Below are positions 12,919-26,100 of a stretch of DNA of 64,000 nt, in pieces. The DNA is from Rotaria macrura (lineage: Eukaryota > Rotifera > Eurotatoria > Philodinida > Philodinidae). Position numbers and translations under genes: made by a program. The notes below the pieces were generated by a model. It was given only the letters and a program-made list of their open reading frames with translations. It did not search any database and had not been told where the DNA came from. The stretch is from positions 62,001 to 126,000 of the forward strand of contig OENT01000331.1 in the NCBI GenBank assembly GCA_900239685.1, in the 5' to 3' direction. Each line of letters begins with the position of its first letter. Positions within the stretch are counted from its first letter, which is position 1.

Positions 12919-15900
12919 TCAACTCGTAGAATGATTGATGAGATGTTGTTGCTCTTGGTTGGATAAGGACGCGATTTGTTTGTTTTGTTTTTTGTATGTG
13001 ATTATGAATAGGATGGCTATTAAAGCGCATGATATAGATTTAATAATGATAGCCGAGGTGAATAACGTCGACGGAAGTTTCTCTCGATTGTAAATGAAAC
13101 ACGAGGCGCGTTGGTGAGTCGGTGATTGTGACCAATAAATGCATTGATCATCAATGATCATGGCGAATAGGATCGGTGCTGGTATTTGAGCCAATATTTT
13201 AATGATCGAATTCTGCAAGCCTAAACTAAACGATTGAGCTTGCTTTTCGACTGTGCGCAATAGGATGATTAATTGAGGTATTGCCATTAATGTTTCGAAG
13301 AACGTTACGAGAAACAGAGCGAGCAAAAATAATATGAACTCAACGAAGCAATTAGTTTCACATAGACCTGCCCGTACTTCAGCTCGAATCGGTAGACATT
13401 GGCAATCGAAATACTCGCCAAGCTAAATAAAACGAGATTTTCATCTTTTCCCTTTCGTCATAGCCGACATGATCGGTCTTACCGTTTCATTATAAATTGT
13501 GCAGCCGGCATAGCACGGAGACATAATATTGATCTTCTTACCGAGACAAACTGGTCTGTAGACATTATTCGGACAGAAGCACAGATGCGGACATCGATTT
13601 TCAGTTTCGAACGGAATATTCGATTTACATTTAACGAGTAATGTTAATATAAGACACACTAACGACACGAAGCAAGACATAAATATGAATTTGATCGATT
13701 TATACACATTCATATCAAAATATCTAATTAAGTATCCTCCTGCCATCGTGCCGATGACAGCCGCTGGAACAACAATTGAGCCGGTCAGTATGCTTGACAA
13801 CGACGATGATACGTTGTAGACTGTTTCCATGTATTTAACCATGTAAGTTGTGAATGATACAACAAGAATCTATTCAGTCAGCATTTATTCGTTAATTCAA
13901 TGAGAGTCAATGCTTTGTTCGTGTCTAAACTTACGTTTTCGAGAGCATTTATGAGCACAATAAATAGATAAGTAACATTTTTGAGGAGTTGCAGTAGCGT
14001 CGTGAACATATCTGCAGATGAAACGAGAATAAGTCATTGAATTGGATAAGATGAAAAGACAAGCAAAGACCTTTGAGATTGGAGAGATGCGATGTCGATC
14101 TGACTGCAACCGATTGGCCCGATTGTTTTGTTGCAAGACGCGGAGGGTACGTGAATAGAATGATTGAGAGGCAGATTAATGAACAAGATGAGAGGATAAA
14201 GCCGCCCCACCAACGTCCGATCCATTGAGGATCGTTCGGTTTAACGCGAGATTTGTTCGTATCGTCACCAACATTTATCCATTGAGATAAAAAAAACGAG
14301 CCCATGAAAAATCCCAAGGCAGGTCCCAACGCCGTCATTCCATACAATAAACCTACGGAAATAGAAATTGTTCGTAGATATTCGTCCTTTCCAATCGAGA
14401 CTTCGGTTAGCAATGGAGTCATTGATCACTGATCAAGAAGAGCAGAACGAAGAAATAGCACGAGAATCGACTCGATTCAAAGAAGACTATTATCGAAGTT
14501 CTCGACGAGGATATAACTCGTTGGATTGCCGACAACCTGGATATTCTTTCAATCGATATTGAGCAGGAATAACCGAGGACAAGATCTCGTATTTCAACAA
14601 ATCGTATTGACCAAACTGTATCCAACGAGGAATCAATTTCGAGCCTCGGAAAACGAAGAGTCGATTCGATCTGTCATCGAATGCTCAAACTAGACGATAG
14701 AAGCGACAAATATTTACTATCGATATTGTGATTTGACAGTGAACTCGCGTAGAACATTGATTTTCTTAATTCATCATTAAGATTTTTACATGTTATGTCT
14801 GACTAATGTCGAAAAATAAAATGTTGAAAGAAAAAATGTCGAAAACTGCGTTTTTAATCATTTAATATGAAGAATAATCGAACAAGAGAACGTATCTACG
14901 AATCAATAATTTTTTATTTATTTTTCTTTTATCCTTCGCGACTACGAACGACAACTCTTCCAAATATTTTTCTAGACTAATTTCATTATTCGCACAATCG
15001 TCGGCAAGTCTATCGATACGACTTTTCACAAAACGTGTTTTCGGTCCACCGTGTGTAGTTATCTATCGTTTTATAATACTAGAAATCAGAGATCTGCGAG
15101 GCAATTAAAAAAGCGACTCGTCACCGCCTCGCCTAGAGTTTATAATAAAATAGTTACTTTTTCAACCACCCATAACAATCACTATCTTTTTATTTTATAC
15201 AATCAAATAAAGAACATTTTATACATTTAAATAAGTTAAAAGAACAAACATATTAACGATAATCAAATAAATAAAGAACATTCACTTTTTTACTGAGCGT
15301 ATGAACAATTCTCTGAGAACTGCGTCTGCAATAGTTGGACTAGACTGAATAATTAAATATAAGTGTATCCAGAGTGTGCTAAAGGTCATCTAGCAAAAAG
15401 AAAACTGCATTGGTGCACACGATTGTGATCAAACGAACTCATTTTTTTCATGTTGTTAGAGGTTACTTGAAAGTGGTTATTCATAAATAAAAGATTTAAC
15501 TACATCACTTAGAATTATTATCATTTATTCAAAAGATAAAAATTCGCATTTTTATGCGAAAGATAAACTATAAATTTGGAGTTTCTATAATCTGATGCGA
15601 ATTCCTCTATTCTTAGATTTTCAAAATTATATAATGCTTTATTTGAATCCTTGAGTTTTCTCTATTTTATCTAACTTCGCAAAATCCTCTCAAATCTGTT
15701 TGCACTGAAAAGATCTGAAAACACCAGTGACTTTAGTTACAGTTTGATAAAGTACTCCACTGGACAGTGAACAAATTAGCAACGCTATTCGAGAACTTAT
15801 TGAAGAATCATATTTTGAGAGGTCTTATTTACTGATCATTTTGGTTAGCAGATATTCTATGTTCATCAAGAAAAGGTGTTATCCGAGTCAAAATACTGGA

Positions 15901-18900
15901 GAACGGCAAATAGTGCTAGTCAAGCATACATTTCTATTTTTTGTGGTTGACAACTGATAGACGTGTGTTGGAAAAGGTCAAACTCCGTGTTCAAGTAGAT
16001 GATGCTACCTTTCAAGTGTGTTAATCAGCTGCTACCACTTGAATAGAAGCTTGGAAGTATCCTCTACCATCACGAAAAATATCAGATCATTTGTTCATCA
16101 CTCTGTCGAAATAGACAATTTTCTTTTTTAAGCTGATTGTTGAGACACCCTGCACACTAAGTTATTGTCCTGATTTGATAAGCTTCACTGAAAATGGAAA
16201 CGCTTAGAAAGAGCTGCATAAAATCGAAAGATATCCTTAAATATTTGTCATTTATTCATCAAAAATAACAATCTAAGTATAGGCGAGTCGACTCGCCTCG
16301 CCTCGTAGCGGTGAGAAGCGAGTAAACTCGGCGATTTTCGGATCTCTGGTAGCAATATTCCGCAAACTTGTAAAATAATAGTAGAAAAGAAAATAGGGTA
16401 TTTTTAACTGCTTATAACAACGTTTTCGTAAGATCTATTGTTTTTTCGAAAATTCCTGAGGGGGAGAAGGGTGAATTTTTCGATAAAATAAAATATATTG
16501 AAATAATATACGAAACACAGATAGGTTTGTTCCGTTTCTAATGCTGATTCAGAATATAATCTTGGTTTTAAATTAATCTTCTTTTTTCAAGCCAAAATAC
16601 AGTAAATACTAGTAAAAATCGACCACATGATTTTGCTTGTCAAGACTCAAGCTTCAGTCAAAACACGTCCGTCCAATGAAAATAAATTCTTTTGACAGTG
16701 AGTTCCATTATCCTGGAATATTTTTAGCCCCAACCTCGATCAAAAAATATAATCCTTTAGTCCTTTATTTTCAATCATTTATCTTTATTCTTTAGTATGA
16801 AGGAAAATAAAGATAAAGAGTCACCCCTAGAGGGGAACACACTTAACTCGAGATGAACATTATTTCGACGTTTAGCGATTCGACATTCGGCGATCATTTA
16901 CATATCGGGCATTTCGATCGACCGATTAGCTGTCGTTGGGATCGATTGTCCACAGGTTAGTTGAGAAGAGTCGATTGAAATCATTCAAAAGAAATCCAAG
17001 ATAGAGAACTCATTAAGTGAAGCAACATTTTCCCACGTTTAGCCTTTCCTTGTTTCGTTGAATGCTCCATTATTTTCCCAACAGTAGACATGCCTCATGA
17101 AATCTGCCAGCCTCTCACTAGAGCCTAGGCCTAAGAGTTATAAATCGCATAGATAGCCTTTCTTATGATTACATTACACTTCATTTATATAAAACAATGG
17201 CTGGTTTACGTCATATCTCGTCGTCGAATTAGGAACACGTTCCTTCTCTATATTGACTGTTTCGTTTTCAGTCAGACACTTGTCGTTAGCCGTGGATGAT
17301 CGATCTCATTAGAACTTTGACGCCAATGAGAAAACGAGTAAACGAAGAAGAACTGCTAAAATATCCAAGGTAGCCTCTGAGCAATCTTTTCTTGTTTAGT
17401 CGGCATGAAAAGAATGTTTGACTGAGACGAGTCATGACTTATTCACTGAATTCAATTCATTGAAAACGATCCAACTCAGCAAAATAGTTCAGGTGCTCTC
17501 GGCTACATCGCATTCGACTGACTCGAACTCGATATCTTCCACAGTTACGTTTGTGTTTTGTTTGTTAACTCGTGATTTATGAAGAGGAGACGTTTGACTG
17601 TGCTTCTCGTTTCGTCCGTCGAATGACATCGTCTTACGCGCTTCTCTCTTCCCGTGGGAAATTCTTCCCTCTAATGTTATCTGTTCGTTTCTCTGAGGTT
17701 CATCTAAACATCTGTAAGACATGAATAAACAAAATCATTCTCAACAAGCCAAACACAACCTATAACACGGAGGCGATCACTGGCCGAACAATAGATTTTC
17801 ACTTTTAACTTCAGAGCGAGAGGCGTGTTTCGCTCAATGCTCGTCTCGTAAAAATGTGTCGGCCTTCGCCGTTCGTCTGTAGACTTTTCTTCGGTGCTTC
17901 AGTATTAAATTTTAAAAGTGTTGTTCTGCTGCATTTTCATTTCTGGCTAACTCATGAGAATTCGATTTGTTAAACTTCAAACATAGAAATGAAAATCGAC
18001 TCGATTCAATTGGAAGAGTAGAGTTCGGCGATTGTCGTCAAATGCGCATCAAAACAAATGCAACCAAAGGCCGAATGTGTTCTAATAGCAGATGTTGCCA
18101 TGTCTATGAAATTCATCGATTGGCAATTGTCGGCATAATTAAACACGCTAGGCAACACCAAGTTTCGAGTTCACACCTATTCTTCAATTAAAGTCAACAT
18201 TCAGACACGCTGAGAACAATGAAGTTCGAAGACTGAAAGAAACAGAATTCTTTTGAATCCAATGACTGTTGATTTGAGATCTTTTCACATTCCTAGAGAC
18301 GTGCGAAGAATTTGACGCAGGACTGTCTTCATGACAATGGCAAAGTATCGACGCGGAAAGAGTTTCGCGGCTGATCACCGGGAACGATGGTGAGAGTATC
18401 GATCGAACGACATTCACATGAAAAACAAAGTTTTCTCAACTTCGACGACTAGATAAAAACCTTGGAAATAATCTTCTTACTTGTATAGATCGGTTGGTCA
18501 TTAACGTTGAGATGATCGGTCAGATAAGTTAATCCTAAGGTATAAAAAGGACTGGCACCGATCGACATGATTATCATCGACGTAACAACGATGCAATAGA
18601 CAGATATCGATTGGCTCTCAATGACATCGTTCAGTTTAAAAGAATTCATCGGCTTCAATGGGAAATAATTGTCAGACGGATCCAATGACGACTCATGAAA
18701 ATATTCAGGAGGACCCGTAGAATTCGTTGAGCATAAATCATCGGATGTTCGATTCGTCGAGTTGTCAGCAAACGATATATGATAGCCATTGATTAAATAC
18801 GGTAAGATAAAAATAAGATTTCCGATGGAAAAAAGCAAAGCTCCTACGGCGACTATTCTCGCTCGATTATATTTCGAACCAAAATAAGATATTATTGGCA

Positions 18901-19184
18901 CTGATAAAAGTCCAACGAAATCATAAATACTATATAAAAATCCGAAGTTCTCAGTCGAATATCCATAATAAGTTTCAATTGATGACACGATTGCACCTAT
19001 ATAACCAGATGTTATCATCGATTGACACAATACAATTAAACACAAAAATAATAAATACCATTTTATTGTCCATATGTCACATTTTCTAGATCTATTTTTA
19101 AAGGTTTCTTTTCTTTTTATCAGTTAAATTTTTAATTTACCTGCGATCACTTATGTTCGACAAATCACTATCGTTCTCCGACAT
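12919..19184 (-). CDS. Organic anion transporting polypeptide (SLCO/OATP family), complete
   Basis: Exons are 19141-19184, 18481-19091, 14071-14352, 13935-14011, 13483-13869 and 12919-13422. All have GT-AG ends and compatible phases; the total of 1905 nt gives 634 aa, the usual OATP length. ATG 19184 starts MSENDSDLSNISDRR. Twelve hydrophobic segments are expected. Visible family marks include a first helix entering SGYIGAIVSSIETYYGY, the loop-2 helix start (FGFLYSIYDFVG), LGPALGFFMGSFF, the DPQWIGRWWGGF block before helix 6, a Cys-rich Kazal-like extracellular loop (about residues 427-490, CFCPNNVYRPVC then CDCQ-type pairs), and the late FSLGLQNSIIK helix. The family moves organic anions across the plasma membrane; the substrate cannot be inferred. 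The second intron (14353-18480) is 4.1 kb against about 50-80 nt for the other introns and carries a hAT-like insertion. A poly(A) signal AATAAA (minus) is at 12789-12794. Confidence 0.92.
15087..16348. mobile_element. Non-autonomous hAT-like DNA transposon, 1262 bp
   Basis: The ends are inverted: CAGAGATCTGCGAGGC at the left, and the reverse complement of the right end starts CAGAGATCCGAAAATCGC. Further inward, both ends carry related GCGACTCG/CACCGC/GAGGCGAG blocks. The flanks are ctagaaat (15079-15086) and gtagcaat (16349-16356), a 6-of-8 match that fits an old 8-bp target-site duplication. CAGRG-type ends and 8-bp duplications are known hAT features. No transposase frame is open inside. 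It sits in the large OATP intron and accounts for about a third of its length. Confidence 0.65.
17489..17711 (-). CDS. Possible nested terminal exon, family unknown
   Basis: After an acceptor (gtcttacag) at 17712, a frame stays open for about 70 codons and ends in TGA at 17489-17491. It starts CLDEPQRNEQITLEGRISHG and ends with an acidic tail (VTVEDIEFESVECDVAEST). Composition looks protein-like. It lies inside the OATP intron on the same strand, but its phase does not fit the OATP exon upstream (joining gives an immediate stop). An upstream partner exon near 18200-18420 could not be established. Confidence 0.28.
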
Positions 19185-22100
19185 GTTTATTTACTTATTC
19201 TCATAGACATTCGATAAATCAAAACATCTTCGATTCTCTTCAATAATTCACTAAACCATGTTAACACTATCACGAGGAGGTTAACACAAAGCTTTCTTCA
19301 TTCTCACCATCCACCATCGACATATTCAACAGTGACATCTATAAAAAATGCATTTCGTCTAGCCATGAGCAGAAATCAGAACGATTGATAGTGCATTAAG
19401 ACAGACAACTGGTGAACGCATCTATTTATCGGCTACGGTACGTAGTTGTTCGAATGGAGTGAGCAATCCGGACATCTTTTACTAGTAAAAACAAAGAATC
19501 CTACTCGAAGAAATTAAATATATCAATCTTAGAATTGATCGTTGAATAGAATGCCTCTGTGTTGTCGGACATTGTCATTGTGTGTCAATTAACTAGACAA
19601 ATAGAGATTTGTCGGAATGGGGTATATCCACCCAGGACTATGATTTCGGCCTCCGTATCCCACAGGATAGATGTGGGAAACTCACCGAATCTCGCAGGAA
19701 AACACCGGTAATCGTTGGAACATGGAGACAATATTCAGATCGGAAACTCCAAGGATTTCTTCCGGTGGATTCCTGCCAACTTCCTGTGATTTTCAGCAGG
19801 AACCGACGGGAAATCATCGGAAAAAATTCAGAAAATTTCCTACCGGAATACTTCTTCCATGAAATCATCGAAAGATCTCTGAGCCGACCATCTCTACTGC
19901 AGAATGCTCGACCGGGTGTTGTGTCCAACAATCAATTGGTTCTAGTTCAATTGTTGACATGTGCATAGTGATGACTCGACAACTCTGTCAGTCTGACTTC
20001 TTTAAACAACGATTCTCATTGAAAAACCCGATATATTTTAACATTCATTAGCTATTTTGAGTTGAACTCCTAATGGTCAATAAAAATGATCCAAACACGC
20101 TCTCAGCAGATCATTTTATTCAGATCGATTTAACCATTCATGATTTATTGGCCATGATAATATTTCAGTTCATCTACATCTCGTACTCATTATCGGGTCG
20201 ATCGGCATATATTAAATATTCTTACTGATTTATTAAAAAAGCATTATTAATTCTCAAGAGAAAAGCGTCCTGTTGCTGTTTCTAATTCAAGGTGGTGGTC
20301 ACTTAACGAAAATGGATCGACAGTCTTCTAGAAATCCACATAGAATCATTGATGAACCCCGAAAATAATTCACTATTTACTGTTGCCGACGTTCATTGAT
20401 AATTAAAAAATAAGTGAGGGTGTTAGTGTTTCGGCTATTTCCATTTTTTGTAACTTAGTTTATCTCGAAAAAAAAACTTCTAGTCATGCTTTGTGGACAA
20501 ATCTTGATTGGTGGCCACGTCAACAATGGGAAAAGAAATGCAGTCGTTTACTTAATCAGATTTGCAATAAGTTAGACTTTCGAAATAGGTTTCGCAATGC
20601 GGTACGAATTCCAAATACTCTCCAAACGACCGCCGAGAGTCCATAGGATATCTTTTTATGAATCCCGCAGAGCTTAGTCAAATAGAATATGTTTCGATGC
20701 CATCACAAAGTCTAAATGCTTTCCGTATGCATCGTTAACACTACAAAACCGATTTGGCTTGTGTAGGATACGGCAATTTTTGCAATGTCTCAAGAATATT
20801 TGTTCTTCGAACTTTTTTATCTGACGTAGATGAATATCGAATGTCTTGTTTGATACTTGCGAAGACCTTCAACGAGAGTTAACACTCGTCGTCGGTAACT
20901 AAGTCGAATGAGATAACAAGTCAGTGACATTTAAACATGGGTAACGAATAAACGAAATAACCAAATCGAAATTCGTTGCTTTATCTTTCCATTTCAATGC
21001 AAGACAAGTAAGGTGGGGACACAAGTAGCTTGAAGATAAAGTTAAGAAAACAATGACATTAGAATTGAGAATTCAACACAAATAGATTGTGATAATACTA
21101 AGCTTCTCTCACGCAACATTATGAAAGAGAAAATCCAGATAACAGTCAGAAAATCAAAAGCCTCTGTTTGGGAAAGTGAGGTTGTTCGCTTTGATCGTTT
21201 TCTGCATCATCTGTTTTGCTCCTCTGTATAGTGGGACAAAAACAATGACTTCCCTCGAGTCATGCATTTCCGATGAATAATCGAGAGTTATTTCCATCTC
21301 CCGGCGTTTCAGTTACAATGACTGCGCTAGCAGTCAGCTGAAGTAGTCCTAATCGAGAATCTCTTAACGAATGCCCAAGGAATCTCTGCGAATACGTAAA
21401 GGAGTTCACTGGAAGTCTCTAGAGAATATCAAGGGGGTGATTGTTTTATTGACTTGTGAGCGCTTAATGCGTGGCTATCCTTTCCCTTAGTTAACAATTT
21501 CTTTGTCTCGCTGTTCGATTATTCCAGAGAAATACCTATATAATCAGAGTATTGGTAGGCGAACATTTCGCTATGTGTTAAGAGATTTTTGAAAATGTTC
21601 CTAAAAATTCGCCCTAAAATACGCTCGGCAATTTTCACAATAATACTTTTTTCAAAATAATATTCTGCCTGATCTATTGGACAGGCTTCTGCACAGTGGA
21701 CGAGACCCGCCGATCGAATGTTAACTCATGTTCAAACGATGAGTTATTGGCGAGCGAGCTCGGGCAGAAGTTCCAATGATATTCATCGCTTATCAAAACT
21801 TCCTGTTAAACATAAACAATCAATTCCTTTGAATCCCGATTTTATTTTATAGCGTTACAGAGGCGAAAGAAATCGAGAACTGCATCATTGTTCTACCCTC
21901 ATGTACCCTACGAAGATTTCTTTCTCTTTTTGCTCAACTCCCTAAAATTTTGGACTTCCAAGGTTTCATCAAGGGGCTCTCAAGTAGGAAAAGCGAACCA
22001 TCTTTCAACAATCTAGGATGAGCTTCGCCTTTTTTCCAGTGCAACTGAACGAAATATTTTTCTTTTTGACCGACCGAGAGACGTTCACAAAAATATGAAA

Positions 22101-23161
22101 GGCGTCTTCCGTCCATCTTGTTGATTTCATCACATCCCCTGTAGCTGCGACATATCCTAATATGAACGATGAAAATATCTGATTGAACTCATTTTGAGTG
22201 TTCTAACTAAAACTAACTGTAACTTCCGATCGGTGGGTATAACTTCCTACTTTTGAACAAAATCCACATTGACCGTCTGCAGATGAATTGAATTGAACAG
22301 TACCGTGATGTAAAATAGTTTTCGTTGAAACAAGATTTAAATTCTCTTTCTCCTGCAATCTGTGAAAAGAAGTTTAAACTCCGGCATTAATAACAAGGGC
22401 TTCGCCATTGGCCTTGTGAGATTGAACTGCAGCACAGTTTTTCTAGCGCTGATTCGAGTCGAGAGTTAAGCTCTCGAGGGAATTTCCGAAAACGTTTAAC
22501 TACGATCAGTCTCTTGTTTATAGTATCTTGCATCGTATGTTTGGTCGATGATTCTATCAGTCAAACGCAATTAATCTGTTATCCACGAGTATTTGAAGCG
22601 ACACAACTTTAATTTAGAAACATAATCGAAGAATCTCATTAGTTCATTGAACTAAACGAACCTTTGTGTATAGTCTCATCGATGATTGAGGTTCGAACGT
22701 ATCAAAGAATAAAACTTGGAATTTCAGAACTAATCAAGAATTTCTAAGATTGGCAGAAGAAAATTTGCATCTCATGCAAAGTTTCGCTTCTCCATCAATG
22801 ACATCTGGAGAAATACGCGTTCGCTCGTCGATTTCAAGAAGTTTGAGCTTTAGTAGGACGTCACTCCCTTGATACTATACAGTAGCCGATTGAAATTAAA
22901 CGCCGGATACGAGACATTTTTTATCGCTGCTCGACTACGGTACGTTTCTTTTCTCGGACTGTTTTTCATGTCAAGCAAAGTAGAAGCAGCACGTTGATAG
23001 GGAAACAATTGAATCAGCTTGACAATTTTTTCGTATTCTTTCAGATTTCCTGCTCCATACAATGATTGGCATCGTTGTTTTGTTGTTAACGTTGCAGATT
23101 TGTAAAAGTGTAAACATTCGCGAGGACATTTTCTTGTAAAACGAGTACGAAATTTGCTCAG
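19185..23161. other. Mostly non-coding; one GH79-like fragment and one GC-richer block
   Basis: This is upstream sequence of the OATP gene and the 5' side of the GH35 gene. A block at about 19,610-19,940 is richer in G+C than its flanks and open on both strands, which suggests a repeat rather than a gene. Just after it, around 19,919-19,965, is a short AT-rich hairpin with inverted caattg/caacaa words. The possible GH79-like relic is listed separately. The missing 5' exon or exons of the GH35 gene should lie in the last kilobase, but I could not locate them. Confidence 0.5.
20484..20646 (+). pseudogene. Possible GH79-like glycosidase fragment
   Basis: After an acceptor-like ttctag at 20483, about 53 codons stay open to a TAG at 20644-20646. 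The frame contains LWTNLDWWPRQQWEKKC and later FRNRFRNAV. The T-x-D-W-W-P...W block followed by a Leu/Asn...NAV segment resembles the N-terminal region of plant-type GH79 heparanase-like enzymes (LDWWPPEKCDYGTC...). The expected Arg-Gly-Gly motif downstream is absent and no partner exon was found. It is probably a relic or a chance match. Confidence 0.22.
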
Positions 23162-26100
23162 CATTTACATTTGTTGTTTAAGGGCATCGTGATAGCACAA
23201 TCGACCCAACGTAATTTTACTATATCGGGCAACGACTTTCTGAAAGACAATCAAGTTTACCAGATTATCTCAGGAAGTATGCACTATTGGCGCAGTTTGC
23301 CACAGGTAAATAGAGAAATATCGGAACATCATAATGATTAGAGTTGAACCGGAGAAGTGACATAGTTCGTTTGCAAAAGATTGAATTTCCAGGAAATCAT
23401 GTTGAAATTCACATGAAGGTGATTCGATGCAATCGCTCATGATTAGTTTTATTTACTTTTAAATCCACGTGCCTCTATTTTAATGTGAGTCGCTGCCAAA
23501 TTTTACTTCGAACGCAAATCGATATTCGAAAAACAAATCTCATCACATAACTTATCCCAATCAAAAACTTTCCTTCAGTCACTCCTGCAAACCTACGTTA
23601 TTCGCACCTACGCATAAATCTGTCTTTGCCTATGATTTATAACGAAGCACAACTAAGGCAATATCTGTTCGAATTATAGAATGAGATTCTAGTTCAAGTT
23701 GCTTTGCCACTTACTTTCGGATTTATATCAAGCAACTGAATTCTCATTTGACTTCGAACTCGCACTAGATAGGTCATGGTTGGCACAAGTGGCTAACGAT
23801 TCATTCTGAAAAGTTGGAACGGTTTTTAATTTGCAGAGACCGGACAAAAGGCCACGTTTCTATCCGAATAGATGCTCGACAGGAATCCTACGCGTCTCAA
23901 TAAACCTCTATTTTCCGTGTCGAATAACTTACTTTTCAAATTCTGGCCGTGCAATTGGAAGAAGCTAGCTGACATACAAAATCTTGTTCATTACTCATTA
24001 TTTCCATGTCAATCTAAAACCGATGTTTTCAACCCTAATCTACTAGTTTACGAATTGTCGATTCACTCCTTACGCACTCAAATACCTTTGCAAGTATTGT
24101 GATCTCGGATAAAGAAAAACGAATGATATTTCATTTCAAAATGTTTCTGTGTGAGAAACTGCTGAGCAATACGGAAGGAAGGAAGGAAGAAAGGAGAATT
24201 CGATACGACGTAAGATAGTTAATCTTGATAACGGGAAGTTACTCTACCAATTGAAATGTGCCCATACGTATCACAGTAATACTTTCTTGCGCCATCGATT
24301 GAAAGTCGATGTTGATTGCTTCATTTTTTGCTTCAACGTGGAAATCCCCGTATGCTCTTAGATCATTGAGTCGTTTCTATTCCAAAAGTATTCTTATGTT
24401 AACTTGTTCGCACCCCGTCCTGTTGACAGAAAAATCATTTGGTAAAAAGCAGCCTGCTCTGTCCAGTGTCCCGTGGACACGTCTGGTTTGCGCATTGCGA
24501 AAGAAATAGTGACTATACTTCACCATTTATTGAAGTTTCGTGGTATTTGTTCAGGATTGGAAAGATCGTCTTGTATCAATAAAACAACTTGGATGTAATA
24601 CGGTAACCACGTATATTTGGTGGGCATTGCATGAACCAGAAGATGGAGTGTTCGTATTTGATAAAGCTGAACATGATTTTCTATCGTTTATTAAATTGGC
24701 AGCCTGTCTCGATTTATTAATGATCATTCGTGTTGGACCTTACATCACGGCTGAAGTTGATTTCGGTGGATTTCCATACTGGATTATGAAACATCAGAAC
24801 ATAGCTCTACGACGTCCAAATGAAGTCTATTACAAACTTATTGACCGTTATTTCGACAAATTAATTCCTCGTCTGGCCCCTTTGCAATACCATTTAGGTG
24901 GTAATATAATTAATTTTCAAATAGAAGACGATACTGATGTGCCGCTCATTCCGTTTGAAGATACGCATGCCTATTACGAGTATTTGCGTGATGGACTCAT
25001 TAAACGAGGAATTCGCAGCTTGATCAATACTCTTGCCTGGCCTTACGGTCTATCATTAGACAAAGCTATTATACCAAATACGTGGACAGCCTTGGATTAC
25101 ACAGTTCAACATTCGACACCAGACGCCTTGGCATTACTGCGGAAACATGCATCAACTGACAATCCATTTATGGTTATGGAGTATTATCCCGGGTGGATGG
25201 ACTATGAGGGAGATCGTCATCACACAATGGAAGGTGAAACGTTTGCCCAAGGTGTTGACACTATTTTAGCTCACAATGGTTCGATTAATTTTTACGTTGT
25301 GTTCGGCGGAACGAATTTTCAATTTACAAACGGTGGCGATTGGTCATTGAAATATCATTCCGTAACAACGTCATATGATTATGATGCGATGATAACAGAG
25401 TGTGGGGATGCACATCCTACAAAATATAAAGCCGTACGCGATGTTATTGCCAAATATATTCCTTTACCACCAATGCCAACACCAGCACCATCGCCGAAAG
25501 GCTTGTATGGCACAATAGAGTTTAATTTGCGTGCTGAACTAATTAAGAATCTTCATCCATTTTCTACGCTCAACAATATCGATACGCCGATTCAATTCGA
25601 ATATCTTAATCAAAGTTACGGTTATGTTCTCTATTCAACTCAATTGAAAAATTTCACAAATAAAATCGAACCATTGCTACTACCGTGGATGGAGGATCGG
25701 GCAGTCATTTTATTAGATGGTATTATGCAAGGTGTTGTCGGGTGGACTGAGAAAGATCCAATTACAATAGTTTACCTACAACGTCTAGAATCGAATCCCA
25801 ACCCACGATTGGATATTTTAGTTGAGAACAAGGGTCGCTGTTGCGGTGATCTGCCCACTCTTGGGTGAAACTTCAAGGGCATGAAAGACAAACCTCTGCT
25901 CGGCATACGACAATTGACCAATTGGACTATAACGAAATTGCCAATGGACTATAAATTGAGTAACCAATCGAGTACATTTGATTGGCAACCAATGACATCG
26001 GGTGGCTTGACTGTGTCACCTTCATTCTACCGAAATACATTCAATATCGATGCGACACAATTGTTTCATTCTTTCCTTTGTACAGATGGTTGGGGATTTG

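Larger units (their letters stand above)
14353..18480 (-). other. 4.1-kb OATP intron with transposon and possible nested exon
   Basis: This intron is phase 1: the upstream exon ends ACA A and the downstream exon starts GT TTA. It contains the hAT-like element at 15087-16348 and a plausible nested terminal exon at 17489-17711. The rest shows no recognisable coding sequence. Confidence 0.75.

Noticed and set aside
19609..19968. 119-aa plus and 97-aa minus open frames overlapping each other
   Set aside because: Openness on both strands follows from higher GC content; no domain is seen, and a repeat fragment is more likely.
22850..23164. 104-aa minus-strand open frame just upstream of the GH35-like gene
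   Set aside because: No domain or recognisable composition; it ends against the plus-strand GH35 exon and is probably a chance frame.
25866..25868. Selenocysteine or stop-codon reassignment as explanation for the in-frame TGA
   Set aside because: TGA terminates several intact genes in the window, GH35 enzymes do not contain selenocysteine at this place, and no SECIS-like hairpin was recognised downstream.
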